From: Apostichopus japonicus
Lineage: Eukaryota > Echinodermata > Holothuroidea > Aspidochirotida > Stichopodidae
Direction: 5' to 3'
DNA length: 62,000 nucleotides
Assembly (NCBI RefSeq): GCF_037975245.1
Contig: NC_092579.1
Coordinates: forward strand, 10,281,678-10,343,677
The position numbers and the translations under genes are program-made. Within the stretch, counting starts at the first letter, position 1. Every line of letters starts with the position of its first letter. The notes beneath the pieces are model-generated. The model had not been told where the DNA came from. It made no database searches and saw nothing but the letters and a program-made list of their open reading frames with translations. Below, in pieces: positions 49,153 through 61,751 of the stretch.

Positions 49153-52100
49153 TCATTTCAAATCACTGTCATCTGCAGTTCCTTCTGCTTCCTTGGATGA
49201 GTCAACTGCCTCTTCTGCAGTTGCTGGTGTGTTCGAAATTACCTCCTCCCTGTAGGGCAAAACAGGTATTTACAATTAATATGAAGTAAATTATGTTTTC
49301 ATATGTCCGGTTTTTCGCTGCACTTCCATTTTTCTCCTACATTAGGTGAGTTACTATCCCATTGGGATTTTAATGTCTCGATATTTAGGTAGTTCCCACA
49401 AGATTCAAAACCGGTGGAAAGACTTTCTCAAAGGTGATTTGGCTATCCGGCCACTTCAAGACAATAATGTTACTGTTGGATTTAACAACAGAATTTTGAC
49501 AATAGTAATGGCACTTTCTATTATTAATAGAGTGATAATATTTGATCTCTGTGAACATTTTTTAATGCAGTGATAAATAGTGGTGGATTTAAGTAAAGGC
49601 TGATACAACAATTGCGATATGTATGTTAAAACACTTCAATTTGAATCTATGGTGTTTTAGTCATGTGATGTGCAGTACTATATTAAACATGGGTACGCAC
49701 AATGGCTAAAAGCCGGTGTAACTGGGGCATTTGGACAGTTTGCAACAGACATGGCAGAAATTGCCTTTTATAATTCCAAACATTTCATTTAAATCAACCT
49801 AATTAATAAATAAACAATAATGGGCACAATTTGTGTGTGTGTGTGGCTATATAATAATTATGCCCACATCTAGTACTATTACGTTACCAGAAGACTGTTT
49901 GATCTTCGTCATGCTCCCATGTCATTACATGATGTCATTGTATAGACATAACAAAAGTGAGCTGTGACAATATGATAGAAATGATTAAATCACTGTCTCT
50001 AATATTTCATGATTTAAAGGATTCTTTAAATTTAAAAAAAATATATATCACATAAATACTGAGTAAATTGAGAAGTGAATCTAGCCACCATGATCTTATC
50101 TACATAGGTGAGGGAGAGGTCCATAGGAAGAATAATTCCACAAACAGCCCCCCCCCCAAAAAAAAAAAAAAAAAATCTTCATGTTTCTTCCATCATTGTA
50201 GACTGCTGGTATGCCACAACACTATTCTATAAGGAAACATAGCAGGCATATTAACACACAGCTGGACCTCTCTAACAGTGAAGCCACATAAAGCAAAGGA
50301 CTTTAACAGAGGAAGATAGGAGTGGGTGGGGTAAACACCTAGAAGGGGTAGGTGGGTGGTGCAGAGGACTATACACGTAGCAACTCAAATGCCGCTTGAC
50401 AACGGGGAGTGAAGCCGGGGTGTCAGGGATTCAAATGGAGCTAAAGTTTGCAAAGCTGCAACAGTTTTTCAAAAATATGTCACCACGAGCGCAAACACAT
50501 AGACATTATCACCCTCAGTCCAGGAAGACACTATCGTTATCACTCTCTGAGTGGTGGTTTCGGGAGGAGAGGTGGCGCCCTCCGGCTAACAAGTCCGCCA
50601 GGGTATCGCCCTGATAGATTGCGCTGAATAAACAGATGAATGGCGAGATATTAACCAATCCCCTCCACAGATACTAGTCTCAGATCCTATTACACATGAT
50701 TCATAACATTACTAAGAAACTGGATACTCAAAAGATGCCTTTACAAAAGCACCCAAAGTTTTATAATAATAAGACAAACCCCTTTCCTCTCCCAGTCCTT
50801 TTTACCCTCCTCCTAGTACCCCTTTTCCCTTCCCAGGCACCTTTACACCTTTTCAGTCCTTGAAAATCTTCCCAGTCTCTTTTATTCCATCCAAGTCCCT
50901 TTCATCCCTTACAAGTCCCAATAACCCCAACCCCCACTCAGTACCTCCAATTTATTCCCAGTCCCTTTTGAAGCCTCCCTGAGCCGCTTACCCTTCTCAG
51001 TTATTATACCATTACAGTCCCTCTTATCCCAATCCTGCCCCATTGATCACCTCTTGGTCCATTAATAGGTTCCATGCTAAATGATATTAAAGTACCAAAT
51101 ATTTGGAATGGATGTCATGTACCCCTTGGTATTCCTTCCTACCTTATTTCCTCATCTTCTATCACTTTCATCATTTGTAAGAACCTTACGAATGTAACCC
51201 CCCCCTCCCCCCGCCACCCAAGACAAACCTTTTTAGAAGTTACTCATCCCTTCTAAAATAAGTTAAACACAATGGATGACGATAATAAACATGAGGAAAA
51301 TACCGTAAAAGCTACCTCAAATACAGTTAAGAGACAGACCTGAGAGAAACCCCACATCACATAGCCTTCTCTCCCATCATTCTCTTCCAAACAGTTCCCA
51401 ATACTCACTGTTGGCTCTCAGCACCATCCTCCATGATCTGCTTCCCTTGAACTTCCTGGCTCTCCTCTCCTTCCAAATCTTTCTTCTTCAGGATGGATTT
51501 TGGTGGATCGCCGGGTATCGGTCCGTTGGGGGTGGCAGCCGGAGTTTCCTCCTTGACCTCCTCCTCCGATGGTGTCTCCGTCTCTTGGCCTCCATCTTCG
51601 TCACCGCTGGTCACTGGCGTCGGCTCAGGCGTTTGAGGAGGAGTTTTTCCGTCATCATCTTTGAATAGCTGCATCTTCAGGTTGTAGGTTGCCTCTGTAC
51701 TAGCCAGTTGTCCTGTCAAAATGAGGCAATAGTACAAGAGTGTTAATTCGGGGTTGAGACTACAAAAGTGAATCTGTGATGTTAATTCATTTATCTGTTT
51801 TATCGCCAATTGTGTACAATGGGAAAGGAAGTCTCCTATAAAAGTCTTAAAAAGACTTAACAAGGTAGGAGACTCCCTGGGAGAAAAGAAAAATGTACAA
51901 TTATATATCATGCATTATATACATAAGGATTAAATATACAGTAATAATATCCTAATGATGCTGAGATGGATACGTGAATAGGTTATATGATACTAGAACG
52001 AGTTAATAAATTCCTTTTTTCAAATGTCTGGTGAATGTGGGTTTTGAAGTTATAGACTTCAACTTTTTTGATAGATCAAAAAATGTTGCAACCTATATAT

Positions 52101-55100
52101 CTATATATGCTTTGTTCAAGGGTTCTTCTGTAATATTTCAGGTTATCTATCATTAATATTAAAATCCTCTCGGACTATTCTTTTCGAAACAAGGGTTAAT
52201 TGATGTGCGACCACTTAAGAAAACTTAATATTGCACAGCCACTTTACATACAACTTGATATTGTATGAGAATTGAGCATATGTCTGAGCCATTAACAATA
52301 TGCGGACAGAATCTATCTTTACTTTAAAGCCCTTTGCTTCATTTATATTTAGTTTGAGAAATCTAACTACAAATTGAGTGGGATTTACTACACTTGACTC
52401 TTCGTCAAATAGTGAATGTCTGGTTGATCTCACCTGAGGAGAGGTTGAGTGTACGACCCTTGATGACTGCATCCTTGGGGGGAGGAGACCACCAATTGAC
52501 GAAAGCGCTCATCAGTGGTATCTGTCTCAGAACACCCTGGAAGAAAAGACAAGAGTGAATTCAGAAATGAATCACTGATTAAAAGGAGACATCTTAAAAA
52601 AGCCCAAGTTAGAAACTTTTCTTTGTGTGAACCCAGTCTATCATCTCTAAAGGTCTGTCAGAAACTCTATCATAAGTCCATTAAAGCAGGTTATAACAGA
52701 GCAGTAATATTAGGTGGTTTGTTTTCCTGCCCCCACAAAAACCTCTGTCACTTTTAAAGCTACTCAAGGCAAAAGAATATTTATCCACTCGGCAGTATTT
52801 TCAATCATTTTGTTGGTATTTTTATTTTTATTAAATGATCAGTGTTTGGCATTGATATCATACCTTCTGTGGTATAATCTAGGTTGTGCATTAAGGAGAA
52901 TTTTTTTATACTATATTCCTTGTTTTGGTATGTTAAGTTGACATGCACTGAAGTACACAAAATAGTACATGCAAGATGACAGGATAGATTTTCAGCTCTG
53001 TGCATCACTCCACTATGAAGGAATGATAAGGATGGAATGATCTAGGAGTGTTAGATCAGTGGTTAACGCCGGTGCGTTCCATTCATAAGGTCCCCGGTTC
53101 GAGTCACTCCAAGATTAATGTATGTCATTCAGTTACAGAGTTGTTGACAATTAACAATTCATAATCATGGACGTTAAATATGAATGTAAGAAACGGACTT
53201 CGGTCAGCTTGCGGCTTTGATAAGCCAATGATGGTTCTTCGTGACTTCCTGCTTGCAGGAGGATCTTAAATACATACATACATTATATCAGTGACTCTGT
53301 GAGATGCACTCTTTCTCAAACCTTACCTCTTCCATTAATTTATTTTCATTCTCCTTCTCCAATTCCTTCACTGCTTCTTCAATTCCTTTTCTGATGATTT
53401 CAGACATACTCTCCAAAAACTGAAAGAAAAATAATACAAGCATAGGATAATTCAGCGAACATCAGAAACTATAAAGGGACAATTCCCCCGTCTTTGGTCT
53501 GTCGCCCCTCTCCCACAACCTCAACCCCCCACCCCCATCATCACCGCTGCTACAAAATACGTCCTTCCTCAATCTACTACAATCCTTAGTGTAAATCCAT
53601 GGGACTTTTACATATCTACACTTCACGACTAAATTCAAAAAGGAAGGGAGGATTCTTCGTCCTTTTGGAATAATTTCACAGGGAAGGTTTGTAACTCCGT
53701 CAGCAAATTTACAAAGAGGAAGAAGTTGACTTGTCCTTAAAACCCAGATATATTATAAAAACTTACAGCTTCATCAACAAGAAGTTTATTATTTGGATGT
53801 GACTTTTCACAAAGCCATATCGTTGATGATGTTATCAAGTCAAATCTCAAAATCTGTACTGTAAATTTTCAATTCAATTTCTTTATTCCAGTATAAATTA
53901 CAAAATTTATAAATAGGACACAAACTAATGATACATAAAAGACGTAAAATGTACAATAATGAAAGAATGAACAAATAAGAAATAAGATGGAGGATTAGAA
54001 GTTTGAAAGATTAAAAGTGGGCAGTCCAGCAGCTAGTACTACAATTTACCTTGGATGAATCTTCCAGCTCTTTGCCAATAGCCCAGGCACCTTCCACGAT
54101 CTCTTCGATGTTTGTGCCGGGCTTGACGACCCCTACCCCCACGGCTATCGTGTCCCTGTCGGCCGGCAGGGCTATCAGGGGGAGTTTCTCCTCACCGATC
54201 TCCAACCTCTGGATGATGTCAGAGTTGACAGAGATGAGTTCCTTCCTACCAGCCTCTGAATCTTCCTTCTTCAGGTAGTCTGGAATAAATCTATTTTACA
54301 GCAAAAAATAAGTTAGTTAAAAATGTTTACATTTAAGTGTCTGAGGAAGAAGTAGCTCTCTGGTTTAAAAGGCGTTTGGTGAGCACAGTAATACACTCAT
54401 GGCTGGGAGAAAAACAACATCTCTTTTCATTTACAATAACGATAACGGCAATTCTGCTTCGTTTTAAGTTACGACTTTGGTAGAAATATTTTGCTTGGGT
54501 TGATGAAATCCAAACATGTTTGCTGTCAGATGGATAGTATATCTTCTTTGGTTTGAATCTTGATACAATGAAAGTAAAATCTTGTGCCAGGCAAGAGTAT
54601 CAACCAAAATAACTTCATAAACAACAATAGTGTGGATTCTTCAAGATGACTGGTTAGTTACAAAATGATATCTCCAAAAAGCAATTGATTTATGCTAAGT
54701 AACAAAGCTTATTTCTTCATATAACTAATCCACAGCATTGTTGAAAAGCCATTGCTCGAGTGTATTACTAGAAGCTGAATCTTTATGGCTCTGTTGAGTT
54801 TAGATGCCTTATTTTTAACTGTGTTAAACAGCAGATAAATGTCTACAGAATTATACCCTTATGGCAGCCTACCACACATTCAGAGTGCAAACATAAATGG
54901 GCCTAGCTCCAATTGGCAAAAAATATGGCTCATGGGAAGAGATATTATCATTGTCATTAGGTAAATAGGCTCACAGCAAGCTAAACTGAATCTGTTTGGA
55001 TGCCCAGCAATACTTCATAAAACATGTATGGAATTCTGTTCACCAGTTACATAAGTAATTTATAAGTTACATTATCAGTTAAAGTGTTAAATCAAGATCC

Positions 55101-58100
55101 AAAAATCCCTACACAGACTTTTCCAATAACATGGACACTTACTGCACTGCACCTAGTCCCGCATGACTGGCATCCTCTATATAGATCAGGTTCTCCCGGT
55201 CCTCTACCAAACTCTTAAAGGTTGACCTCTGCTTTATCGTGTAGTCAAGGTCGTTCTGTATCCATGGAGATATAAGAGACAAGACATTATCCATAATTAA
55301 TTCCTTTCAATCCTGCGGTCACTGATTCCTAACCCATTCTGACCAGTTAATTCTTTTGCTCTTTCCAAAACTTCATCATTACGACAGTTTTCTTTTGATG
55401 AGTTAATTATACCCTTGAATCTCTTGCATAACTTCCTACGCTCAACTTGGTCCAGGCTAAGCTTCTAAATGATAAAGAAATACTGACGAAAGTCTACTCT
55501 AAAATAATTACTGCCTCTTCAGAGTCCCTGACTATCACTCATTACAAAGACCAACTACTGTTTGCTAATAGCAGTTGTACCAGAGGTCATTGTCTTAAAC
55601 TCCAAAAGTCACAAAGTAGGATTAATATTCGGCATCACTTTTTTTCTAATAGGGTTGTGAATGATTGGAACCGTTTGCCTGAGAAAACTGTACTTGCAAG
55701 TAGTGTGAATGGGTTTAAGAATGCTTTGGACAAGCACTTTAAGCATTGTAATCGGGTCTGAGTGTTTGTATCTTCAGTTTTTTTCCCCCTCTCCTATTAG
55801 ACCGGCAGCCCAGAGCACTTTGATCAAACGAACGAGGTACCAATATCTGAGTATTGGAACATTTGTGGAAAAACCCAGTATATCCAAAAGTGGACATCTG
55901 CCGTGGTCGCTCTGCTGCATGTGGCCCATGGGGCCGGTTAAAGGGGGCCAAAAAATGCATCTGATCAAACGAACGAGGTACCACTTGAAACCAATGTCAA
56001 CTTAATGCATGAATGCCACATAGTACTGAATGGCCCATGACAGACAAATTTTCTGCTGCAAAGGGCCCGCCAGACGCCCCAAAAGGGCCCCTAAAAATGC
56101 ATCTGATCAAACGAACGAGGTACCACTTGAAACCAATGTCAACTTAATGCATGAATGCCACAAAGTAATGAATGGCCCATGCCAGACAAATTTTCTGCTG
56201 CTAAGGGCCCGCCAGACGCCCCCAAATATGGCCCAAATGCCCATTATCGTAGCATTGACCCAGATTAAATATGCAAGGTACCACTCAAAACCGGTTTGAA
56301 ATGTTCGGGTTGACCTTACAGACTATGGAAATCCTCATGCCAGACAAATTTTCTGCTACAAAGGGCCGCCAGACGCCCCAAAAGGGCCCCTAAAAATGCA
56401 TCTGATCAAACGAACGAGGTACCACTTGAAACCAATGTCAACTTAATGCATGAATGCCACAAAGTACTGAATGGCCCATGCCAGACAAATTTTCTACTGC
56501 TAAGGGCCCGCCAGACGCCCCCAAATATGGCCCAAATGCCCATTAGCGTAGCATTGACCCAGATTAAATATGCAAGGTACCACTCAAAATCGGTTTGGAA
56601 TGTTCGGGTTGATCTTACAGACTATGGAAATCATCATGCCAGACAAATTTTCTGCTACAAAGGGCCCGCCAGACGCCCCAAAAGGGCCCATAAAAATGCA
56701 TTTGATCAAACGAACGAGGTACCACTTGAAACCAATGTCAACTTAATGCATGAATGCCACATAGTACTGAATGGCCCATGACAGACAAATTTTCTGCTGC
56801 AAAGGGCCCGCCAGACGCCCCAAAAGGGCCCCTAAAAATGCATCTGATCAAACGAACGAGGTACCACTTGAAACCAATGTCAACTTAATGCATGAATGCC
56901 ACAAAGTAATGAATGGCCCATGCCAGACAAATTTTCTGCTGCTAAGGGCCCGCCAGACGCCCCCAAATATGGCCCAAATGCCCATTAGCGTAGCATTGAC
57001 CCAGATTAAATATGCAAGGTACCACTCAAAATCGGTTTGAAATGTTCGGGTTGATCTTACAGACTATGGAAATCATCATGCCAGACAAATTTTCTGCTAC
57101 AAAGGGCCCGCCAGACGCCCCAAAAGGGCCCATAAAAATGCATTTGATCAAACGAACGAGGTACCACTTGAAACCAATGTCAACTTAATGCATGAATGCC
57201 ACATAGTACTGAATGGCCCATGACAGACAAATTTTCTGCTGCAAAGGGCCCGCCAGACGCCCCAAAAGGGCCCCTAAAAATGCATCTGATCAAACGAACG
57301 AGGTACCACTTGAAACCAATGTCAACTTAATGCATGAATGCCACAAAGTAATGAATGGCCCATGCCAGACAAATTTTCTGCTGCTAAGGGCCCGCCAGAC
57401 GCCCCCAAATATGGCCCAAATGCCCATTATCGTAGCATTGACCCAGATTAAATATGCAAGGTACCACTCAAAACCGGTTTGAAATGTTCGGGTTGACCTT
57501 ACAGACTATGGAAATCCTCATGCCAGACAAATTTTCTGCTACAAAGGGCCGCCAGACGCCCCAAAAGGGCCCCTAAAAATGCATCTGATCAAACGAACGA
57601 GGTACCACTTGAAACCAATGTCAACTTAATGCATGAATGCCACAAAGTACTGAATGGCCCATGCCAGACAAATTTTCTACTGCTAAGGGCCCGCCAGACG
57701 CCCCCAAATATGGCCCAAATGCCCATTAGCGTAGCATTGACCCAGATTAAATATGCAAGGTACCACTCAAAATCGGTTTGGAATGTTCGGGTTGATCTTA
57801 CAGACTATGGAAATCATCATGCCAGACAAATTTTCTGCTACAAAGGGCCCGCCAGACGCCCCAAAAGGGCCCATAAAAATGCATTTGATCAAACGAACGA
57901 GGTACCACTTGAAACCAATGTCAACTTAATGCATGAATGCCACAAAGTACTGAATGGCCCATGCCAGACAAATTTTCTACTGCTAAGGGCCCGCCAGACG
58001 CCCCCAAATATGGCCCAAAATGCCCATTATCGTAGCATTGACCCAGATTAAATATGCAAGATACCACTCAAAACCGGTTTGGATCCACACAAAAACAATA

Positions 58101-61100
58101 TTAAATGCAAAGGTACTTTCCACAGAGTAAAGAACTGCCAATGCAAGACAAATTTTCTTCTGCATAGGTCCCACCAGATAGAAAGAATAGGTGGCCCAAT
58201 GTGGCCCTATATATGGGTCTAAAGAATTGGATATATGTGCCTTGTAACATGACATTTCAAGCTCATGATTATATTGTTTCCAGCATAAATTGGAGTTACT
58301 GTACACAAGACCAGTGTTTTATCTTATTTAGCTATTCGCTGCTCTAAGCAAAGTAAAGATAACACTTTCACCTAAGCCTCTAAATATTTTGGGATTTGCT
58401 GGCCTGGGCAAAAATTACAGTTCCCCACATTATAATTCTAACACTCTGAGGAAGAGTCTTGCCTGGCTTGGATCCACAGAACTACGGTTGGAAGAGCAAG
58501 AATGGGTGCTACAGCCCTGACTGGTTTGAGGGACTGGCTCTCCCAGATCATCTATTCCAAGAGGGGGAACTGAGCGAAGATTTTCAAAGTAGCCGACCAG
58601 ACGTGGCTTCCGAGTTTGATGGCGATGATTCAAGTACTGAACCATCTTGGAGTGATGACTCCGACAATGAAACATTGATTTGAGCTTCCATTGTCTTTTT
58701 AGAATCAAGTTCATGGGAATACTTAATTTTCATAAACTTAGAGATCTGTCTGAATGGCAAATGCAGTGTCTTTTTACAATGCACACACTCCAGTGTTTAA
58801 TCACTGTCAAGAGACATGAATTCTCAGTTCTTATACTTCGAACCTAACATGTGTCATGTTCAGAGTAATCACATAATGATCTTTTGTTACTATCTTTGCC
58901 AATTATGATTTTAGTACATTTTAAACTAGCAAGATGACTTTCTTCAAAGGTAAAAGATCCCTTCATAGATGAAAACAAAAACCCTCATCTAGCATTCATA
59001 TTTCTGAAAAATGGATGCCACATCTATTTGTTGGACTTGTTACAAGCTATTCGAATTGAATTAGTGTAATGATGGAAGTTCTAAAAGACCAAGATGGAGT
59101 AATATACGCCAATTACTCATTTTATATTTTGTATCAGGGAATGGAGTCATACGTGGTGATATCAGTATTTGTTTGTTCAATCTTAGCATTTTAAGTCCTT
59201 TAAAGAGTGTACCTAGCATAAAGGTACATATACATTTCTATGCTTCAATTATGTATCTTTTAAAAACCATATTGGACAGTTTCAACTTGAAACTGTCCAA
59301 TATGGTTTTTAAAAGATACATAATTGAAGCATTACTTTCAACCCAAACCTTTATCGTTAAGTACACGTTATAGAGCATTTTCACCATTGTTTGATAATTG
59401 TTTCTTTGTCTGAGCTTAAGAAACAAAACAATCTCTTTTGTTCGACTACATGTATGTCTTAAGATGACACTTGAGCGTTCTTTCTCAAGATTTTAAACTT
59501 TGTAGATTTACAATGCTAACGTAAACACAGTGTTTTAAGATACAAAATGATTTTTGGTTTCTTATTTACAATACATAAACTGATTTTAATCTGCTCCAGT
59601 CTTTCCAGCGAAACAAAGTAACTGTCAAGTTAAACACTGCTCACGATACAAAGTACTGACTGGATAAAAGGAAAAAGAATAGATAAAAGGAACAAGAATG
59701 GATTTGAGAATGCATTATAACTGTCAGGATCTCCCTCAAAGACTGAGTTCGCGTCATTTTTGTTTTGCTCAATGAAATGTTCAGTAATTGATACACCTAC
59801 TAGTATACTAATCTCATTATTCCATTGGCCTATGTAGCGGGAAGGAATTTGAATAATTCAGGATGTTCTTGATTGTTATAGATTGGTTTCTTGTGGCATC
59901 TTAACTATTTAAACTGCATATTTCTTTTACATGTGGAGGGCCTTTTGCAGAAGAAAATTTGTATTGCATTGGCATTTCTTTACTCTGTGGAATGTTACAA
60001 ATGTCATGTCACAAGGCACATATATTCTGCATCAATATACAATCCATTAGGCCCATATAGGGCCGCATTGGGCAACCTATTCTTTCTATCTGGTGGGACC
60101 TATGCAGAAGAAAATTTGTCTTGCATTGGCAGTTCTTTACTCTGTGGAAAGTACCTTTGCATTTAATATTGGGCCATTCATTACTTTGTGGCATTCATGC
60201 ATTAAGTTGACATTGGTTTCAAGTGGTACCTCGTTCGTTTGATCAGATGCATTTTTAGGGGCCCTTTTGGGGCGTCTGGCGGGCCCTTTGCAGCAGAAAA
60301 TTTGTCTGTCATGGGCCATTCAGTACTATGTGGCATTCATGCATTAAGTTGACATTGGTTTCAAGTGGTACCTCGTTCGTTTGATCAGATGCATTTGTTG
60401 GCCCCCTTTAACCGGCCCCATGGGCCACATGCAGCAGAGCGACCACGGCAGACGTCCACTTTTGGATATACTGGGTTTTTCCACAAATGTTCCAATACTC
60501 AGATATTGGTACCTCGTTCGTTTGATCAAAGTGCTCTGGGCTGCCGGTCTATATAGGGTCCTTGATGGGGACTTGAGTGTCCCTCCTGATCCTTTTTTTC
60601 TACTAAACTTAAACTAAACTAAGTCATAATGAAATGTGAAATACCTGATACCCTGTCTATTGTTTGCAGAACATCTCACTTTTGGGTAATCTGTCAGAAC
60701 AGTGGACACTTAAATGGTGACAATAGTTTGGTTGATGGATGAAAGCTTTTGGTTAGAGCTAAATAACACAGAGACGATGCCCCTCACATACCTTTCATAA
60801 AACTTTGATACAAAGTCTCATAACAAACTATCTGCTTTAATGATAAAAGGACATACCACACTTTAATATGTTCTATCCTGTTATATCAAGCTGCGTACAA
60901 ATGGTGAACTTCAATGAAATAAGATTACATCGTCTACTCGAGGTTTGAACATTCTACTCACCAATACTTCTTTAAGCTCCTCAATAAGATGGTCAATATC
61001 TTCAGATGTGGTCCCATGATCTGTTAATGAATGGTTATTAAACAGTTGTTAACTGAGGGCATAGGGGAGGGGTTCATGAAAGATAAAGTGGTTCATCACT

Positions 61101-61537
61101 GACTTGATCAATACGCTGTCAGGCAGTCATAACAAAAGCCTAAGTGTGCATACCTCAAGCCAGGTAGACTGCTCGACCAACCATAATTCATGCTCAGAAT
61201 ACATGAAAGCTAGCTGGGACTATGGAATTAATTTGATTTAAAAATTTTATAATTTAATTTTAATTTCATAAATTCATCGATTTCCTTGGGCAAGCTCCAC
61301 AAATTGTAGGTAACTCTTTCTTGGATCGTGGAGAATAATCCTGTGACCGACCCACTGCAGATTTTTCGTGACCCACTTTTGTTTTGGTTACGCCCCATTG
61401 TTCGCACACCTCTCTACTAGATTATACTCACAGGGTGCACTCTGCATAGGACTGAATTTCAGACAAACTCCCTCTTGTTCTCCTTCTACAAGCTCCAAGG
61501 AAACCTTTGCCACTCTTCTATTGAGTTCAGCACCCAG
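49153..61537 (-). CDS. PDXDC1: PDXDC1, C-terminal eight coding exons (gene continues past right edge)
   Basis: PDXDC1 is a group II pyridoxal-dependent decarboxylase-like protein of unsettled function. Minus-strand exons in transcript order: 61432-61537, 60962-61020, 55143-55255, 54050-54290, 53327-53419, 52434-52536, 51409-51712, 49153-49249. They total 1116 nt in one open frame, 371 residues plus TGA. Family-matching segments include [88 protein letters not shown] and [20 protein letters not shown]. The tail is acidic and Pro/Thr-rich ([10 protein letters not shown]) and ends DSDLK. The acceptor at 54291-54292 was chosen over one 11 nt inside because only it keeps phase and gives [12 protein letters not shown]. 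The PLP domain and catalytic Lys are outside the window. Intron 55256-60961 holds a LINE split by a foldback element. Convergent with RPSA. Confidence 0.92.
50765..51070 (-). repeat. Degenerate pyrimidine-rich minisatellite
   Basis: About twelve irregular units around CCCAGTCCCTTTTA in the last PDXDC1 intron, strongly strand-asymmetric (C/T on the plus strand). Confidence 0.7.
53041..53284 (+). mobile_element. tRNA-derived SINE
   Basis: The head looks like a pol III tRNA promoter: A-box region TTAGATCAGTGGTTAACGCC at 53051-53070 and B-box GGTTCGAGTCA at 53096-53106. It is followed by a body shared with 24376-24572 and an ACAT-repeat tail. No clover-leaf completes downstream of the B-box, so it is not a tRNA gene. 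Lies in a PDXDC1 intron, antisense to the gene. Confidence 0.85.
55958..58080 (+). repeat. Higher-order tandem array in left foldback arm
   Basis: Units start at the word GCATCTGATCAAACGAACGA or its GCATTTG variant, with the C of CATCTG at 55958, 56100, 56399, 56699, 56841, 57141, 57283, 57582 and 57882. Spacings are 142 (type A) or 299-300 (type B), ordered A-B-B-A-B then A-B-B-B(truncated). The first five units (1183 bp) recur as a higher-order unit. Type B is type A plus an extra segment containing GTAGCATTGACCCAGATTAA. ORFs of 89-140 codons through it are repeat by-products. Confidence 0.93.
58450..58683 (+). pseudogene. Small acidic ORF in foldback centre, possible transposon-protein remnant
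   Basis: Open from a stop at 58447-58449 to TGA at 58681-58683, about 77 codons, without an ATG; it could be a terminal exon. It reads [20 protein letters not shown], then an acidic Ser/Asp/Trp tail ([14 protein letters not shown]). The GW...P-WF...LP pattern reminds me of C-terminal tails of some transposon proteins; that is a weak resemblance, not an identification. It lies in the only single-copy part of the element. Confidence 0.35.
59240..59332. repeat. Perfect palindrome, 46-bp arms, 1-nt spacer
   Basis: 59240-59285 and 59287-59332 are exact reverse complements around a single C at 59286. The arms include CCATATTGGACAGTTTCAA. Located in the central segment of the foldback element. Confidence 0.96.
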
Positions 61538-61600
61538 CTGCAGGAAAATAATAATTCTTCACATTAAAAAGGAATAACGAAGGCTGCAGTCTACGAAATG

Positions 61601-61631
<31 letters not shown>

Positions 61632-61652
61632 TTCCAACTCATTACGATTTTC

Positions 61653-61655
<3 letters not shown>

Positions 61656-61746
<91 letters not shown>
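61656..61746. repeat. TA microsatellite
   Basis: About 90 bp of AT dinucleotides with rare GT interruptions, in the PDXDC1 intron at the right edge. Confidence 0.95.

Positions 61747-61751
<5 letters not shown>

Larger units (their letters stand above)
55801..60548. mobile_element. Foldback-type transposon, 4748 bp
   Basis: The ends are inverted copies starting ACCGGCAGCCCAGAGCAC. The outer arms match over more than 400 bp with only a few differences; an inner segment (about 58100-58260 and 59940-60170 inverted) also pairs. The left arm is inflated by a tandem array (55958-58080), the right arm has little more than one unit. Flanks are CTATTAG (55794-55800) and CTATATAG (60549-60556), an 8-bp duplication with one base lost on the left; the intact LINE reads CTTTATAG here. 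Design resembles FB or Galileo elements. No transposase is visible, so it must be mobilised in trans. Confidence 0.88.
55558..60622 (+). mobile_element. LINE 3' fragment split by the foldback element
   Basis: 55558-55800 encodes [30 protein letters not shown] and [15 protein letters not shown] plus stop. Its 3' UTR breaks off at CTCCTATTAG and resumes at 60549 as CTATATAGGGTCCTTGATG, ending in TAAACTAAACTAAG near 60622. The unbroken copy at 22190-22640 shows the two parts are contiguous in the intact LINE. Confidence 0.88.

Noticed and set aside
53041-53110. tRNA gene
   Set aside because: A- and B-box-like words are present, but the stems do not close into a clover leaf and the sequence continues into a repeated body with an ACAT tail, so it is a SINE.
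54280-55143. A missing PDXDC1 exon or frameshift between the exons at 55143 and 54279
   Set aside because: The apparent phase conflict disappears when the acceptor at 54291-54292 is used, which adds FIP and keeps the frame.
56030-58051. Several ORFs of 89-140 codons in the tandem array
   Set aside because: They are the same open frame repeated with each monomer, carry no domain, and end at unit junctions.
55958-58080. Regularly spaced repeats that might suggest a CRISPR array
   Set aside because: Units are 142 and 300 bp with no short-repeat/unique-spacer alternation, the locus is a eukaryotic intron, and the block belongs to the arm of a foldback element.
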